Shown piece by piece: positions 25,278 through 34,576 of a stretch of DNA of 64,000 bases. A model generated the notes under the pieces. It was given only the letters and a program-made list of their open reading frames with translations. It was not told the DNA's origin and ran no database searches. Position 1 is the stretch's first letter. Every line of letters begins with the position of its first letter. A program made the translations under genes and the position numbers. Source of the DNA: Thermoplasmata archaeon. Its GTDB lineage: Archaea; Thermoplasmatota; Thermoplasmata; Lutacidiplasmatales; UBA184. The stretch spans positions 1 through 64,000 of the forward strand of contig JAKIWV010000005.1 of assembly GCA_022749815.1 (NCBI GenBank), read 5' to 3'.

Positions 25278-25502
25278 TTACGTTGCCCGGCGACGCTTGA
25301 CGTACCGAGTGCAGTACCCGGCGATCCGATTGGCGAGCTTCTTGTAGACAACGCGCGCGTGGCCGTCGACTTCGACCCGGAGGTCGGTGAGCTCGAGGAC
25401 CTTCTCCTTGTTGTGCGCGAAATCTCCGGTGAACGCTTCGGGATAGTGTCGGACGAGGTCGATGGCGACCCGTTTGATGTAGGTTTGCCGGATGCTCCCC
25501 AT
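25278..25502 (-). CDS. rps17e: 30S ribosomal protein S17e
   Basis: 74 residues from ATG 25502. MGSIRQTYIKRVAIDLV, then FAHNKEKVLELT and KKLANRIAGYCTRYVKRR are the S17e hallmarks: a three-helix protein found only in archaea and eukaryotes. A longer open frame upstream is excluded because a TATA box lies 25 nt before this ATG. Confidence 0.95.
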   Translation of the reverse strand: MGSIRQTYIKRVAIDLVRHYPEAFTGDFAHNKEKVLELTDLRVEVDGHARVVYKKLANRIAGYCTRYVKRRRAT

Positions 25503-25527
25503 GCGCGGCGCGCCGACCCACGGTCGG

Positions 25528-25535
25528 TTTATAAC
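25528..25535 (-). promoter_or_regulatory. TATA box of rps17e
   Basis: On the minus strand GTTATAAA sits about 25 nt upstream of the rps17e ATG, again suggesting a leaderless transcript. Confidence 0.65.
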
Positions 25536-25737
25536 CCTATCTTTGCGACGGGAACCGTTGTCCGAGTGGGTCCCACCGCCGAGCCGGGACCGGTTTCCGA
25601 CGCGCGGGGTCGGGACAAGAACCATATAGCTTTCGGACCCTAAAACGAAGGGTGACCGGGAGCAGCGAGAACCGCCTCCGGGCCCTGCGCGGTCCGCCGT
25701 CGGGTTCCGTCCTCGTTTGATCGTAGGTGACCCCTCG

Positions 25738-27249
25738 ATGTTAGCCGACGATATGGAGCCCCTTCCAGCACCGGTCGTTCGGCCTCGCCACGTCCTCGTT
25801 CTCGACCTATCGAAGAGCATGCTCGCCCCACTGCCGGACCCTTCCGGGGTCCAAGGCACGCGGCGGAAGATCGAAGTCGCGCGCACCGCGGTGTATCGCA
25901 TCCTGGAGAACGCCGAGGCCACCGGAGCGTTCTTCGGACTCGTCACGTTCACGGACAGCGCGCGCGTCGCGGTGCCGCTCACGGAGATCCGACACGAGAA
26001 CCTTCCGTACATCGAGAGCCTCATCTCGATGCTGACCCCCTCGGGCCGGTCGGCGATATGGGACGGCATCGCGCTCGGAGCCGACCTGCTGCGCAGACCC
26101 ACCGGCGAGGTCGCTGGCACTCTTGCGCTCGTGACGGACGGGTGGGACAATGCATCGAGCCGGTTCCGTGCTCCGGCCTCGGAGCCCTTGACCCCCGAAT
26201 CGAGTCGGCGGCTCGACGTGGTTCCCCACATCCTGCCCAACTCCTCCCAACTTACGTTGCGCATCATCGGCATCGGGAGCGGGTCCGAGCGCGACAAGGG
26301 CGTCGACTCGGAACAGATGAACGGCCTGGTCGAACAGCTGCGGGGGCGGGCGAACGCGGGCGGCATCGCCGCCGAAGTGACCTACCAAGAAGTCGTTACC
26401 AGCACTGACCTGTTCTCCCAGATGGTCAACTCCTTCATCGACGTGGGCTATGAAGGGGCGCGTCCCCTCGAGGATCTCCATCCGGATGAGCTCGCGGAGC
26501 ACGCGGCGCGGGCCGCGAAGGCGCTGAAAGCACCGGGGGAGCACGCCACCATCTCGCAGCTCAGGAACCGACGGGACCTTCCCTCTGCTCCCGCCGAGAC
26601 GGGGGCCGGTGCGCTGCCCGCCGATGTCGACGTGCTCGAGCTTCAGGGAGGGACCTTGCCTCCCCATCTCACAGAGCGATACGGTCCTCTTGGTGAAGTG
26701 GTCGAGGCGTTCGTCGCGCGGGACTACGCCAGTGCGATGAACCGTTTGTTCCGCGCCCAGTCGCTCCTTCCCGCGCTGAGCCGATATTACTGGGAGGCCC
26801 GAATCCACTACGCCCGGGGCGAAGTGGTCGAGGCCGCTCGGTCGTTACTTCACGCCTGGGTCGAAGCCGACCGGCTGCCGGCCGAGGCCCGCGGCCGGAT
26901 CGGCCGACGGTTGGCGCTGCTCCAAAGCCGCATCCAGAACGACTCCGAAACCGAGACGCTGGTCCGCTTCATGGACGAGACGCAACACCGGCTCGAGCGG
27001 AAGGAACCCGAGCTCGGTCGCCTGCTCGAGGGGATCTTCGAAAAGCTCCTCGAGCTCCGGACCACCTACCAACTCGCCCGGGTCGGGGGCACTGACCAGT
27101 CCTTAATGCAGGGGGCGATCCAGCACGAGAATTCCGTCGAGGAGATCTTCGGGCTGTTGCAGGATATACGTCTCCGGAACACCCAGCGGGACACGGTCGC
27201 CGACGGGGCGCTTGATTTTATGGAAATATGCCTCGCGGAGATGCGCTGA
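25738..27249 (+). CDS. VWA-domain protein heading a GTPase operon
   Basis: 503 residues from ATG 25738, preceded by AGGTGA (a TTG at 25717 is possible). Residues about 18-245 form a von Willebrand A domain with a complete MIDAS metal site: D23, S25 and S27 (DLSKS), T100 and D134 (VTDGWDN). The C-terminal half (about 310-500) is all-helical with TPR-like spacing (for example YYWEARIHYARGEVVEAARS), suited to protein binding. No signal peptide is present, so it is cytosolic. It is followed 23 nt later by a P-loop GTPase and then a giant coiled-coil protein. VWA plus GTPase neighbours are known from bacterial conflict and signalling loci. Its partner here is presumably one of those two. Confidence 0.8.
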   Translation: MLADDMEPLPAPVVRPRHVLVLDLSKSMLAPLPDPSGVQGTRRKIEVARTAVYRILENAEATGAFFGLVTFTDSARVAVPLTEIRHENLPYIESLISMLTPSGRSAIWDGIALGADLLRRPTGEVAGTLALVTDGWDNASSRFRAPASEPLTPESSRRLDVVPHILPNSSQLTLRIIGIGSGSERDKGVDSEQMNGLVEQLRGRANAGGIAAEVTYQEVVTSTDLFSQMVNSFIDVGYEGARPLEDLHPDELAEHAARAAKALKAPGEHATISQLRNRRDLPSAPAETGAGALPADVDVLELQGGTLPPHLTERYGPLGEVVEAFVARDYASAMNRLFRAQSLLPALSRYYWEARIHYARGEVVEAARSLLHAWVEADRLPAEARGRIGRRLALLQSRIQNDSETETLVRFMDETQHRLERKEPELGRLLEGIFEKLLELRTTYQLARVGGTDQSLMQGAIQHENSVEEIFGLLQDIRLRNTQRDTVADGALDFMEICLAEMR

Positions 27250-27272
27250 AGCCGCTGTCAGAGGGGTAATCG

Positions 27273-28463
27273 ATGACCGTCAAGACGACGCCCAAAACGA
27301 AGGTCAAGCGGGCGCCGCGCAAGGCCGACGAAACCGGCCCCTCCGCTGCCGCCGCGCGAATCGCTGTCGTAGGGATCCCCGCCTCCGGGAAGACGACTTA
27401 CTTCCGCTTCCTTTCGGGGCACTTCGGCCTGAACTTGCCGATCACCTACGTCCCCGCCCGCGTCGACTCCAACTCCCTCCCGATCTACGGTGACCTCGAA
27501 TCCGACGTGATCCTCGAAGAGACGACCTACGAGACCACGGACCCAACCGACCCAGAGGGGAGTCTCGAGGCGACGACCCGGTACTACGTGAATCGCCCGA
27601 TGGAAGACCCCAAGAAACTGTGGGTCGAACTCGCCGCATCGCGCGAAGAGCAGGGCGTCCTCACCAAGTATCCGTTGCCCACGAAATTCAACCAGTTCGT
27701 CGAAATGAAGATGCGCTTTCGGTTCGGCAGCAAGGACCCGACAGCGCCCGGCTCCCGGCCCATGATCATGCATACCATCGACGAAGCCGGCGGAATCATC
27801 TCGGATTACTTCACCTATGACCGTCTTTGGCTCACGTCGCCCGAGGGTCAGGTCGATGAGAAGACGTGCCGGGTCATTCCTCATTTCGAAACGTGGCGCC
27901 CGGACCGGCAAGAACTCTGGCGCCGGGGCCTGACGCTCCTCGGCCGATTCGTCGTGGAAGCCGACGGGATCATCCTCCTGCTCTCTCCGTCGCTCCCCTC
28001 GTTGCGGGACCAGGCCCAACAGGTGAACCTGGCCCGCGGGGTTCTCCGCTACGTGAAGGCCCGCAAGATCCCGCTCGTGATCGCGATCTCCAAGGCGGAC
28101 CTGCTCAAGGACTTCTACAGCGAGATCGACCATGTGCTGAAGGACCGGTCCTACCAGAGCGAGTTCGATTCCCAGGAGTTCTTACTGCGCCGCGACGGGG
28201 CGGGCATGGGCACGATACTCGTCGCCCACGAAGGGCAGGGAATCTCCACGAAAGACGACGTGTTCCTGGTCTCGTCGGCGGTCTCGACCGGCGAGGGGCG
28301 TCCGCTGCTGTGGACGGATTCCGGGACGGTGGAAACCGGTCCGGCGGGAACGAGCTCCGGGACCCCGGCCCATGCGGGGATACCGGTGATGGTCAACACG
28401 CCCCTGCCTCTCGCCCGGATATGCGAACGGGTGCTCTCGAAGGAGTCGGCCGGAGCGAAGTGA
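27273..28463 (+). CDS. P-loop GTPase of the VWA operon
   Basis: 396 residues. It has a basic N-terminal tail (about 1-28), Walker A/G1 GIPASGKTT at 34-42, a DxxG-type G3 in TIDEAGG (D170-G173), and G4 SKAD at 273-276 in place of canonical NKxD. A large insertion of about 90 residues, rich in aromatic and acidic residues, lies between G1 and G3. The hydrophobic strand FVVEADGIILLLSPS precedes G4. This layout recalls the 'double-GTPase' (DO-GTPase) groups described in bacterial conflict systems more than Ras or Era GTPases; that placement is inference. Its TGA overlaps the ATG of the next gene (TGATG), so the two are translationally coupled. Confidence 0.8.
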   Translation: MTVKTTPKTKVKRAPRKADETGPSAAAARIAVVGIPASGKTTYFRFLSGHFGLNLPITYVPARVDSNSLPIYGDLESDVILEETTYETTDPTDPEGSLEATTRYYVNRPMEDPKKLWVELAASREEQGVLTKYPLPTKFNQFVEMKMRFRFGSKDPTAPGSRPMIMHTIDEAGGIISDYFTYDRLWLTSPEGQVDEKTCRVIPHFETWRPDRQELWRRGLTLLGRFVVEADGIILLLSPSLPSLRDQAQQVNLARGVLRYVKARKIPLVIAISKADLLKDFYSEIDHVLKDRSYQSEFDSQEFLLRRDGAGMGTILVAHEGQGISTKDDVFLVSSAVSTGEGRPLLWTDSGTVETGPAGTSSGTPAHAGIPVMVNTPLPLARICERVLSKESAGAK

Positions 28464-31400
28464 TGGCATCCCCGGGCCCCAAGGCCGCCGATCCCACCGC
28501 CGGCGGGTCAACGGAACCCATCGCGGTCGTATGGTGTCGCCAGGTCGACAACGAGGCCGAGAGTCCCGGGTACACGGCCCTTCCCAACGACTTCACCGGC
28601 TACCAGGAGACACTGGACGCGATTCGAATCGTCGGGAACCTGGCCGTAAACATCTCCGACACCCAGGATTACTGGGATCCGGATCCGGCGCTGCCGCTCT
28701 CGTACTACCGGAACCTGTTCCTGTACCCTGCGTACGGCGGCACCTACACGTGCCTCGGTCGGATGTTCCTCTCGACCGAGGACCGTCCACGTCTGGGCAT
28801 GAAGACCCTCGTCCTCGACACGGCGCGTTTGTTGGCGACGCCCTCCTTCGGCGAGACGATCCTTCGATGGTACGAATCGATGGGCGGCGGACGCCACGAC
28901 CAGCGACCCCCACCGCCGCCCGACCCCAAGCTCTACCCGCTCGTCGGGGAAGGCTTCCTGTTCTACCGGGGTTCGACGGAGCCTGTCCTCTTGATCGCTG
29001 CCGACGAATGGGAGGCGACGATGGAGACGATCTTCGACTACGTGCGCGCGCTCCCGGCCTCGCTGCTGACGCTCGGCGCTATCTTGGCCTTCCCGTACTT
29101 CCTCCCCGAGCCGAAGACCAACCTTGCCGAATTCGCCGAAGCGACTCCTTTGGCGCTCGCCACCCTCCGGGTTCCTCGAGGCGAGTCGACCGGTGAACGC
29201 CATCGGAAGCGGGTCCAGAGCTGGGAGGAGGCCCCTTTCACGCTCTACGACCTGACGGCCGGGATCCCGGCGCCGGCGGGGAAAGGGAAGGAAGTCGTGC
29301 CGCTGATCGTACAGTACGTTCGCGACCACGCATCGGCCAAACTATCGCCGGTGACCGAGCGGGTAGACCGCGTCGAGCTTCGCACGTTGCGCGCGCGCCT
29401 CGCCGACCCGGATCGACAAGGAGGGAAGGACCGGCGCAAGGAAATGTGGCGTCTCGCGACGGCGATGGAGAGCACCGCGCTCTTGCTCCAACGGCCCCGA
29501 GGCCGACGGCTGGAACTCAGTCCCGAGCTCTCTCGGCGAGCTCAGGAGTATCTCCGGGCCCACGCCGGGGAGGAACCCACGGAGGAGATCCGGCCGGCCG
29601 ACCTTCCTCCGTCGGCCCCGGCGTTCGTGCCGGATGCCCAGGTAGCCGGCCAGCTCCCGCCGTGGTTGCAGCGGGGGAGCGCGCCTCCCCCCGCCCTCCA
29701 GCGAGCCAGCAAGGTCGAAGTGATCCCGATGTCCGTAAAGGACGACCCTTCGCTCCTCAAAGTCGCCGAGCCGACGGCCGGTGCCGCCGCGGCGACCGCC
29801 GGAGGCGGGGCGCTTCGTCGGCAAGTCGAGGCCGACCTCATGAGGTACCTCGACGAGCGGTTGTCCAATGTGAATCCGGTGCCCCCCTCGACCTGGACCC
29901 AAGCGCTCGAGGACCGGCTCGCGACCCGATTCAATTCGGCCGTGGAGCGACGTCTCCAAGAGCTTCCGGCGCCGGTATCGGCGACCCCGCTCGACCCTCT
30001 CCGCCTGGACGGGGTCGTCCAGGAACGCCTCCGACCGGCCCTCGCGGACCAGGCAGCCCGGCAAGCGGAGGCCGTCAAGGAGGTGCGGACCGCCCTGGAG
30101 CAACGATTCGGCGCGTGGACCGCCGTCCAACAGCAGGCGCTGAGCTCGCTGACCGACCGGCTCCTGGCGCGGACCGCCGAGCTCGAAGCCCGCCTCGGCC
30201 AAGACTCGTCGACCCGGATCTCCCAGGCCGAGGAACGAGTTCGAGCCGACCTTCGCACGATCGTGAATCAGGAACTGGACCGCGGTGTGCGGAGTCTCGT
30301 CGAACCGAAACTGCAGGATCTGAAGGCCCGCTCCGAGGAGACTCTCCGTCAATCCACATTGGAGATCCGCGCCCAATTGCGGGACTCCCTGAACCAAGCC
30401 CTGACCGACGTGAAACAACGGGCGCAAGCGTCCGAGGAGAACCTGCGCGGGGCGCTGGTGGCCCAGCTCGACCTCCACTTGCGCGAGGCCCAGGACCGCG
30501 ACGAGACCCAACTCAAGGAGCTCGAACAAAAGCTCCGGGCGGCGGGCGAATCCCGTATCACGGAAGCCGAACAGCGGCGAGTCAAAGAACTCCAGGAGAT
30601 CGAACGACGCCTCTCCCTTCTAATCGACGGGCGAGCGCGCGAGGTACAGGAAAAGGTGTCGGCGGCGCTGCGCGAAACCGAGACCCGGACCGCGGGCCAG
30701 CTCGACGAGCAACTCGGCGCGCTGGAAGCCCGCGGTGACCGAAAGGTCGATTCGAAGCTCGACGAGCTGCGCGAATCCGAGATGCACTCGGTCGCAGACC
30801 TGCAGGTTCGCCTTCAGTCCTACGCCGACCAGAAGCTCCGAGAGAGCATGGATCGGGAACGGGAAAAGGTCCTCGAGCTGTTGGCTCGCCTGAAAGGCGA
30901 GACCGAAGCGTCCCTGGCCCACGCGCTGGACGCCCCGACGGCCGAGCGGATCGCCAAGGACCAGTTCCAGCGCAGCACCGACACCTTCAAGGCGGACATT
31001 CAGCAGCTCATCGACCTGCGCGCCATGGCGGTCGAGGAACGGTTCTCCCGGGAACACGCCGACCTGACGCAACGTCTTGAAGGCCTGCGGACCGACGTTG
31101 CCGACCGGAGTCGCGACAACACCCGGCTCGAAGACGCCGTTCGGGCCGAGCTGGAAGAGTTGGACCGCAAGATCGTCGTGCTGACCGACCGACTCGTGCC
31201 CGTCGTCCGGAAGGCGTGGACCCGTCTCGCCGAGGTCGAGCGGGGCTCCTCGAGCTCGGCCGAATCGGACCTGAAGTACGCCCAGCTGCGCCGGGAGTTC
31301 ACGCACGACCTCCGGCGGATCGAGACCGACCTCGCAGAACGCACGAGAGAGATCCGCGAGCGCGTGGAAGGCACCATCGCCAACCAAGGCCGAGTTTGGC

Positions 31401-31642
31401 TTACGCTGGTCCGCCAGCTCTCCCAGATGACCGAGGAGCGACGCGCCATCGAGGAGGCCCGGGCGCCCACCGTTCTGACCCGGCCCCGCGCCAATTCGCC
31501 CCCCGACAGCGTGGACCGGGAGCTGGCCTCGCTCTCCGACCTGACGCGTTCGGGTCTGGGGGGGGAGGAGGCGGTTGAAGACGCGCCCGAAGAGCCGGAG
31601 ACGAACTCGCGCCGGCGCACGCGCCGTCCTTCGGGGCGATAG
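28463..31642 (+). CDS. Giant coiled-coil protein coupled to the GTPase, possible GTPase-associated protein
   Basis: 1059 residues from ATG 28463, overlapping the GTPase stop. Residues about 1-280 are globular, with many aromatic residues (an ESPGYTALP segment, FLYPAYGGTYTCLGRMF, and FDYVRALPASLLTLGAIL). The layout resembles the N-terminal and middle parts of bacterial GTPase-associated protein 1, a resemblance judged by eye only. A low-complexity linker follows at about 365-440. Residues about 450-1000 are continuous heptad coiled coil, with Glu/Arg/Leu/Gln making up most positions. The C-terminus is acidic then basic (RRRTRRPSGR). No membrane segment is seen. It could act as an effector, a filament or a scaffold for the GTPase. 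Confidence 0.7.
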   Translation: MASPGPKAADPTAGGSTEPIAVVWCRQVDNEAESPGYTALPNDFTGYQETLDAIRIVGNLAVNISDTQDYWDPDPALPLSYYRNLFLYPAYGGTYTCLGRMFLSTEDRPRLGMKTLVLDTARLLATPSFGETILRWYESMGGGRHDQRPPPPPDPKLYPLVGEGFLFYRGSTEPVLLIAADEWEATMETIFDYVRALPASLLTLGAILAFPYFLPEPKTNLAEFAEATPLALATLRVPRGESTGERHRKRVQSWEEAPFTLYDLTAGIPAPAGKGKEVVPLIVQYVRDHASAKLSPVTERVDRVELRTLRARLADPDRQGGKDRRKEMWRLATAMESTALLLQRPRGRRLELSPELSRRAQEYLRAHAGEEPTEEIRPADLPPSAPAFVPDAQVAGQLPPWLQRGSAPPPALQRASKVEVIPMSVKDDPSLLKVAEPTAGAAAATAGGGALRRQVEADLMRYLDERLSNVNPVPPSTWTQALEDRLATRFNSAVERRLQELPAPVSATPLDPLRLDGVVQERLRPALADQAARQAEAVKEVRTALEQRFGAWTAVQQQALSSLTDRLLARTAELEARLGQDSSTRISQAEERVRADLRTIVNQELDRGVRSLVEPKLQDLKARSEETLRQSTLEIRAQLRDSLNQALTDVKQRAQASEENLRGALVAQLDLHLREAQDRDETQLKELEQKLRAAGESRITEAEQRRVKELQEIERRLSLLIDGRAREVQEKVSAALRETETRTAGQLDEQLGALEARGDRKVDSKLDELRESEMHSVADLQVRLQSYADQKLRESMDREREKVLELLARLKGETEASLAHALDAPTAERIAKDQFQRSTDTFKADIQQLIDLRAMAVEERFSREHADLTQRLEGLRTDVADRSRDNTRLEDAVRAELEELDRKIVVLTDRLVPVVRKAWTRLAEVERGSSSSAESDLKYAQLRREFTHDLRRIETDLAERTREIRERVEGTIANQGRVWLTLVRQLSQMTEERRAIEEARAPTVLTRPRANSPPDSVDRELASLSDLTRSGLGGEEAVEDAPEEPETNSRRRTRRPSGR

Positions 31643-31689
31643 CGTAGGCCGTCCGACCGGAACGATCCCTCGGCAGGGTCTAGCACCCC

Positions 31690-32241
31690 GTGGAGGTATC
31701 GGGTGCTCTCGTGACGAGGCGTGCGACGCGCCGGCCTTCGGTCGCGGTGCTCGGCGGAACCTTCGACCATTTGCATGTCGGCCACCGGGCGCTGCTCGAG
31801 GCCGCTTTTGCTCGGGCCGACGTGGTCAAGATCGGCCTCACGTCGGACCGCTTTGTCCGTTCCGAACGGAAGCCGATCGCCGGCCGCGTCCAGTCCTACC
31901 CCGTGCGCCGGCGCCACCTTCGGACCTTCCTGCGTCAGCGGTTCGGCCGCCGGGCCTGGTCGATCGTCGTCCTGAACGACATGTGGGGCCGGGCAGTGGC
32001 CCCGGGCGCCGATCTCCTGGTGCTCTCGGTGGAAACCCGCCGAGCGGCGCGACCGATCAACGCCGAGCGCCGCCGACGGGGACTCGCTCCCCTTCGGGTG
32101 TACGCCGTGCCACTCGTTCGGGCCCGCGACGGACGGCCGGTCGCCTCTCGACGGATCCGCGCGGGGGAGATCGACGTCGCGGGAAATCCTCTCCGAACGG
32201 CGCGCCCACCTCGCCCAAGTGCCGGGCCGGCGAAGGGTTAA
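31690..32241 (+). CDS. coaD: Phosphopantetheine adenylyltransferase, archaeal type
   Basis: 183 residues from GTG 31690; GTG 31711 is also possible. GGTFDHLHVGHRALL is the nucleotidyltransferase signature with the HxGH motif, and the following SERKPIAGRVQSYPVR matches the archaeal CoaD family's basic loop. The enzyme adenylates 4'-phosphopantetheine, the next-to-last step of CoA synthesis. The C-terminal 20 residues are Pro/Arg-rich and probably not structured. Confidence 0.9.
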   Translation: MEVSGALVTRRATRRPSVAVLGGTFDHLHVGHRALLEAAFARADVVKIGLTSDRFVRSERKPIAGRVQSYPVRRRHLRTFLRQRFGRRAWSIVVLNDMWGRAVAPGADLLVLSVETRRAARPINAERRRRGLAPLRVYAVPLVRARDGRPVASRRIRAGEIDVAGNPLRTARPPRPSAGPAKG

Positions 32242-32267
32242 TCTAAGCTAGTCCGGTCGGACGGGCG

Positions 32268-32489
32268 ATGGAAACGTACCTCCGCGTGAGCTTCCACAGC
32301 GAGGGCGCGAAGCCCTCCGAGATCGCGGACCGTCTCGTCGGCTTCGGGTTTGTCCCCACTCAGGGCAACTACGATTTCCTCTACGATTGGCGCGGTCCCG
32401 CCACGCCGGACCAACTGCTGGACCTGAGCGACGAAGTGTCTCGGCTCCTTCGGGGCTACCGGGTCATCTTCGAGATCGAGACGGTGTAG
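32268..32489 (+). CDS. Small conserved-looking protein, function unknown
   Basis: 73 residues. It has two beta-strand segments flanking a helix: METYLRVSFHSEGAKPSE, a PTQGNYDFLYDW turn, then a LLDLSDEVSRLLRG helix and the last strand YRVIFEIETV. The size and layout suggest a ferredoxin-like or ACT-like alpha/beta fold. The start is well placed 26 nt after coaD. No motif identifies a function. Confidence 0.6.
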   Translation: METYLRVSFHSEGAKPSEIADRLVGFGFVPTQGNYDFLYDWRGPATPDQLLDLSDEVSRLLRGYRVIFEIETV

Positions 32490-32672
32490 CCCGCTTCCGC
32501 GAACCAGCCGTCGACCGACCCTGAGCCGGCCGCTCGGAACGGGAGCCGAATGTTTACCACCTACGGCGGTCACTCGAATGTAACCGCCGAGGGTGCCCCG
32601 GGGGAATTCGGCCGGTCCCGAGACGAACTCGGCGGTCAAGCTTATGCTCCGCCGGCGATAGAACGTCGCGCC

Positions 32673-32999
32673 GTGGGGAGCTACAGCGTACGCCCGGCCG
32701 TACGGGCCGAGTTGACCGTGGACCGTATCGTCGCCGCATGTGAGGCCGAGTTCGGTTTCGCCGAGCGGTCCGGAGACGCCGTCTCCAGCCGGTACGGAGC
32801 GATCGACTCGCTCGTTGTGCGCCCGGGAAAGGGCGAGTTGCTCGTCGAGCTGCGAATGAACCCGAAGGTGGCCAACGACGTCGCCGGCGAAACCGTCCGT
32901 CGGTACAACCGGTTCCTCGCGACGCTGACGGGGTACACGGCGAAGGAACGGGCCAAGAAGGCCCAGAAGGCGGCGAAAGCGGCCGCGCCGGCAGGGTAG
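32673..32999 (+). CDS. DUF5611 family protein
   Basis: 108 residues from GTG 32673. An upstream ATG at 32550 would add 41 residues that look unstructured and carry AT-rich promoter-like sequence, so the shorter form is preferred. The sequence has a SSRYGAIDSLVVR strand pair, a VANDVAGETVRRYNRFL helix and the hallmark LTGYTAKERAKK end, as in the archaeal DUF5611 family. The C-terminal tail is Lys/Ala-rich. The role of the family is unknown. It ends 2 nt before the site-2 protease gene. Confidence 0.75.
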   Translation: MGSYSVRPAVRAELTVDRIVAACEAEFGFAERSGDAVSSRYGAIDSLVVRPGKGELLVELRMNPKVANDVAGETVRRYNRFLATLTGYTAKERAKKAQKAAKAAAPAG

Positions 33000-33001
33000 T
33001 C

Positions 33002-34576
33002 GTGGCCACGCCCCTTCCCGCACCGCCGGGCCCGGAGATCGACTGGCTCCGGGCGGAGGTGTCCCGCTACTTTCCCGTCTACGAGGTCCGGATCACGCCG
33101 GTGTCCCTCGTCTTGTTGGTCCACGCGGATGCCACGACCCTCGAGGAAAGGTTCGACGGGCTGCGTCGGGATCTATGGCCCAAATTCTACGTCCCCCAAC
33201 TACGGTACGTTCAAGGAGAATACACCCTCGAGATAGTTCGGCGAACCGTTCGGCGCAGCTCGGGGTTCTGGGTCAACCTGGCCCTCCTCGCGGCCACCGT
33301 CGTTTCCACCGCATTCGCGGGCTCATTTCTCTGGCTCTCCTACGTGGGCAGCGCTACGTTGGTCCCGGCGGACTTCCTGTGGGGTGGACTCTACTTCGCC
33401 GCGCCCCTGCTGGCGATCCTCGGTCTCCACGAACTTGCCCATTACGTCGTGGCGCGGCACCATCACGTGGAGGCCTCGCTCCCCTTCTTTCTCCCGGTCC
33501 CGCCGCCCTACCTGATCTTCGGCACATTCGGCGCCTTCATCAGTCTCCGCGAGCCAATCCCCTCGCGGAAGGTCCTCTTCGACATCGGCGCCTCGGGGCC
33601 CCTGGCCGGGTTCCTAGTGGCGATCCCGGTCACGATCGCGGGGATGTTCCTGAGCCTCCACGCGCCGGTGCTGCCCCTCACCAACTGTGGCCCCACGATC
33701 CTGGGGGTGAACTACGGCAACCTGCTGGTCGGACTCCCTCTCGCCTGGCAGCTCCTCGCCCTCTTCGTTCCCAACGCCGCGGCGATCGTGAGCCTTCATC
33801 CCCTCGCATTGGCCGGGTGGGTCGGCCTGTTGGTCACGTCCATCAACTTGCTTCCGGCCGGTCAGCTGGACGGGGGCCACGTCTTTCGGGCGCTCTTCGG
33901 CGACCGATCGCGCTACGTGAGCTACGCGGCGGTGATCTTCCTCGCCCTCATCGGATTCGTTACGCTGTACCTCGGATGGCTGCTCTTCGCCGTGTTGATC
34001 ATCCTCCTGGGCGTTCGCCATCCGCCCCCCCTCAACGACGTGAGTCCACTCGGTGGGCGACGCGCCCTCGTCGGTGCGCTCGTCGTGGCGGTGCTCGTCG
34101 GGGGATTCGTACTCGTCCCCATCTCCACGCCCGGCGATAGCTTCTCCCTCGAGAAGCTGACGGCCTCGCACGTTTCTGGAACGGGGTTCGGGGTCGCCTC
34201 GGTGATCAACGTGACGGTGGCGAACCACGATTCGGTAGTGCATGGCTACGGGGTCGCGGCCAACGTAACCCAGGTTACCCTCCAGAACACGTCGATCGGC
34301 GGCCCACTGTCGGGGCCAAGGCTGGCTGCCTTCCTCGCGAATTCTACATGGACCATTGTGCTCCCCGATGGGACCATCGTCACGGAGAAGGGCGTCGGGA
34401 AATGGGCGCTGCCGAGCAACGAGTTCCTCACGCTCGCCGCGCAGCACAACGGTACGCTGAGGATCACCTACACGAACACCCAGACCGCGACGGTGGACGT
34501 CAGCTTCACCGCTTCCCAGTTCTGTAACGCCTCCGGGGGCGGGCCGACCAAACCGCAGACCGTCTCCGTCTATTGA
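33002..34576 (+). CDS. Site-2 protease family (M50) membrane metalloprotease
   Basis: 524 residues from GTG 33002. A soluble N-terminal domain (1-85) is followed by about seven membrane segments. HELAH at 143-147 is the zinc site, and NLLPAGQLDGGH is the second M50 signature with the third ligand Asp. Both lie in membrane-embedded segments as expected. A large C-terminal domain (about 375-524) rich in NxS/T sequons faces outside. M50 enzymes cleave transmembrane substrates such as anti-sigma factors or signal-peptide remnants; the archaeal target is unknown. All catalytic residues are present. Confidence 0.9.
   Translation: MATPLPAPPGPEIDWLRAEVSRYFPVYEVRITPVSLVLLVHADATTLEERFDGLRRDLWPKFYVPQLRYVQGEYTLEIVRRTVRRSSGFWVNLALLAATVVSTAFAGSFLWLSYVGSATLVPADFLWGGLYFAAPLLAILGLHELAHYVVARHHHVEASLPFFLPVPPPYLIFGTFGAFISLREPIPSRKVLFDIGASGPLAGFLVAIPVTIAGMFLSLHAPVLPLTNCGPTILGVNYGNLLVGLPLAWQLLALFVPNAAAIVSLHPLALAGWVGLLVTSINLLPAGQLDGGHVFRALFGDRSRYVSYAAVIFLALIGFVTLYLGWLLFAVLIILLGVRHPPPLNDVSPLGGRRALVGALVVAVLVGGFVLVPISTPGDSFSLEKLTASHVSGTGFGVASVINVTVANHDSVVHGYGVAANVTQVTLQNTSIGGPLSGPRLAAFLANSTWTIVLPDGTIVTEKGVGKWALPSNEFLTLAAQHNGTLRITYTNTQTATVDVSFTASQFCNASGGGPTKPQTVSVY

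Noticed and set aside
27866-28462. Upstream extension of the giant coiled-coil frame inside the GTPase gene
   Set aside because: It overlaps the GTPase in another frame, is Pro/Arg/Gly-rich and has no pattern. ATG 28463 overlaps the GTPase stop and fits coupling.
29342-30529. 395-codon minus-strand frame over the coiled-coil gene
   Set aside because: It is the antisense shadow of a strongly coding coiled-coil gene, with no motif or promoter.
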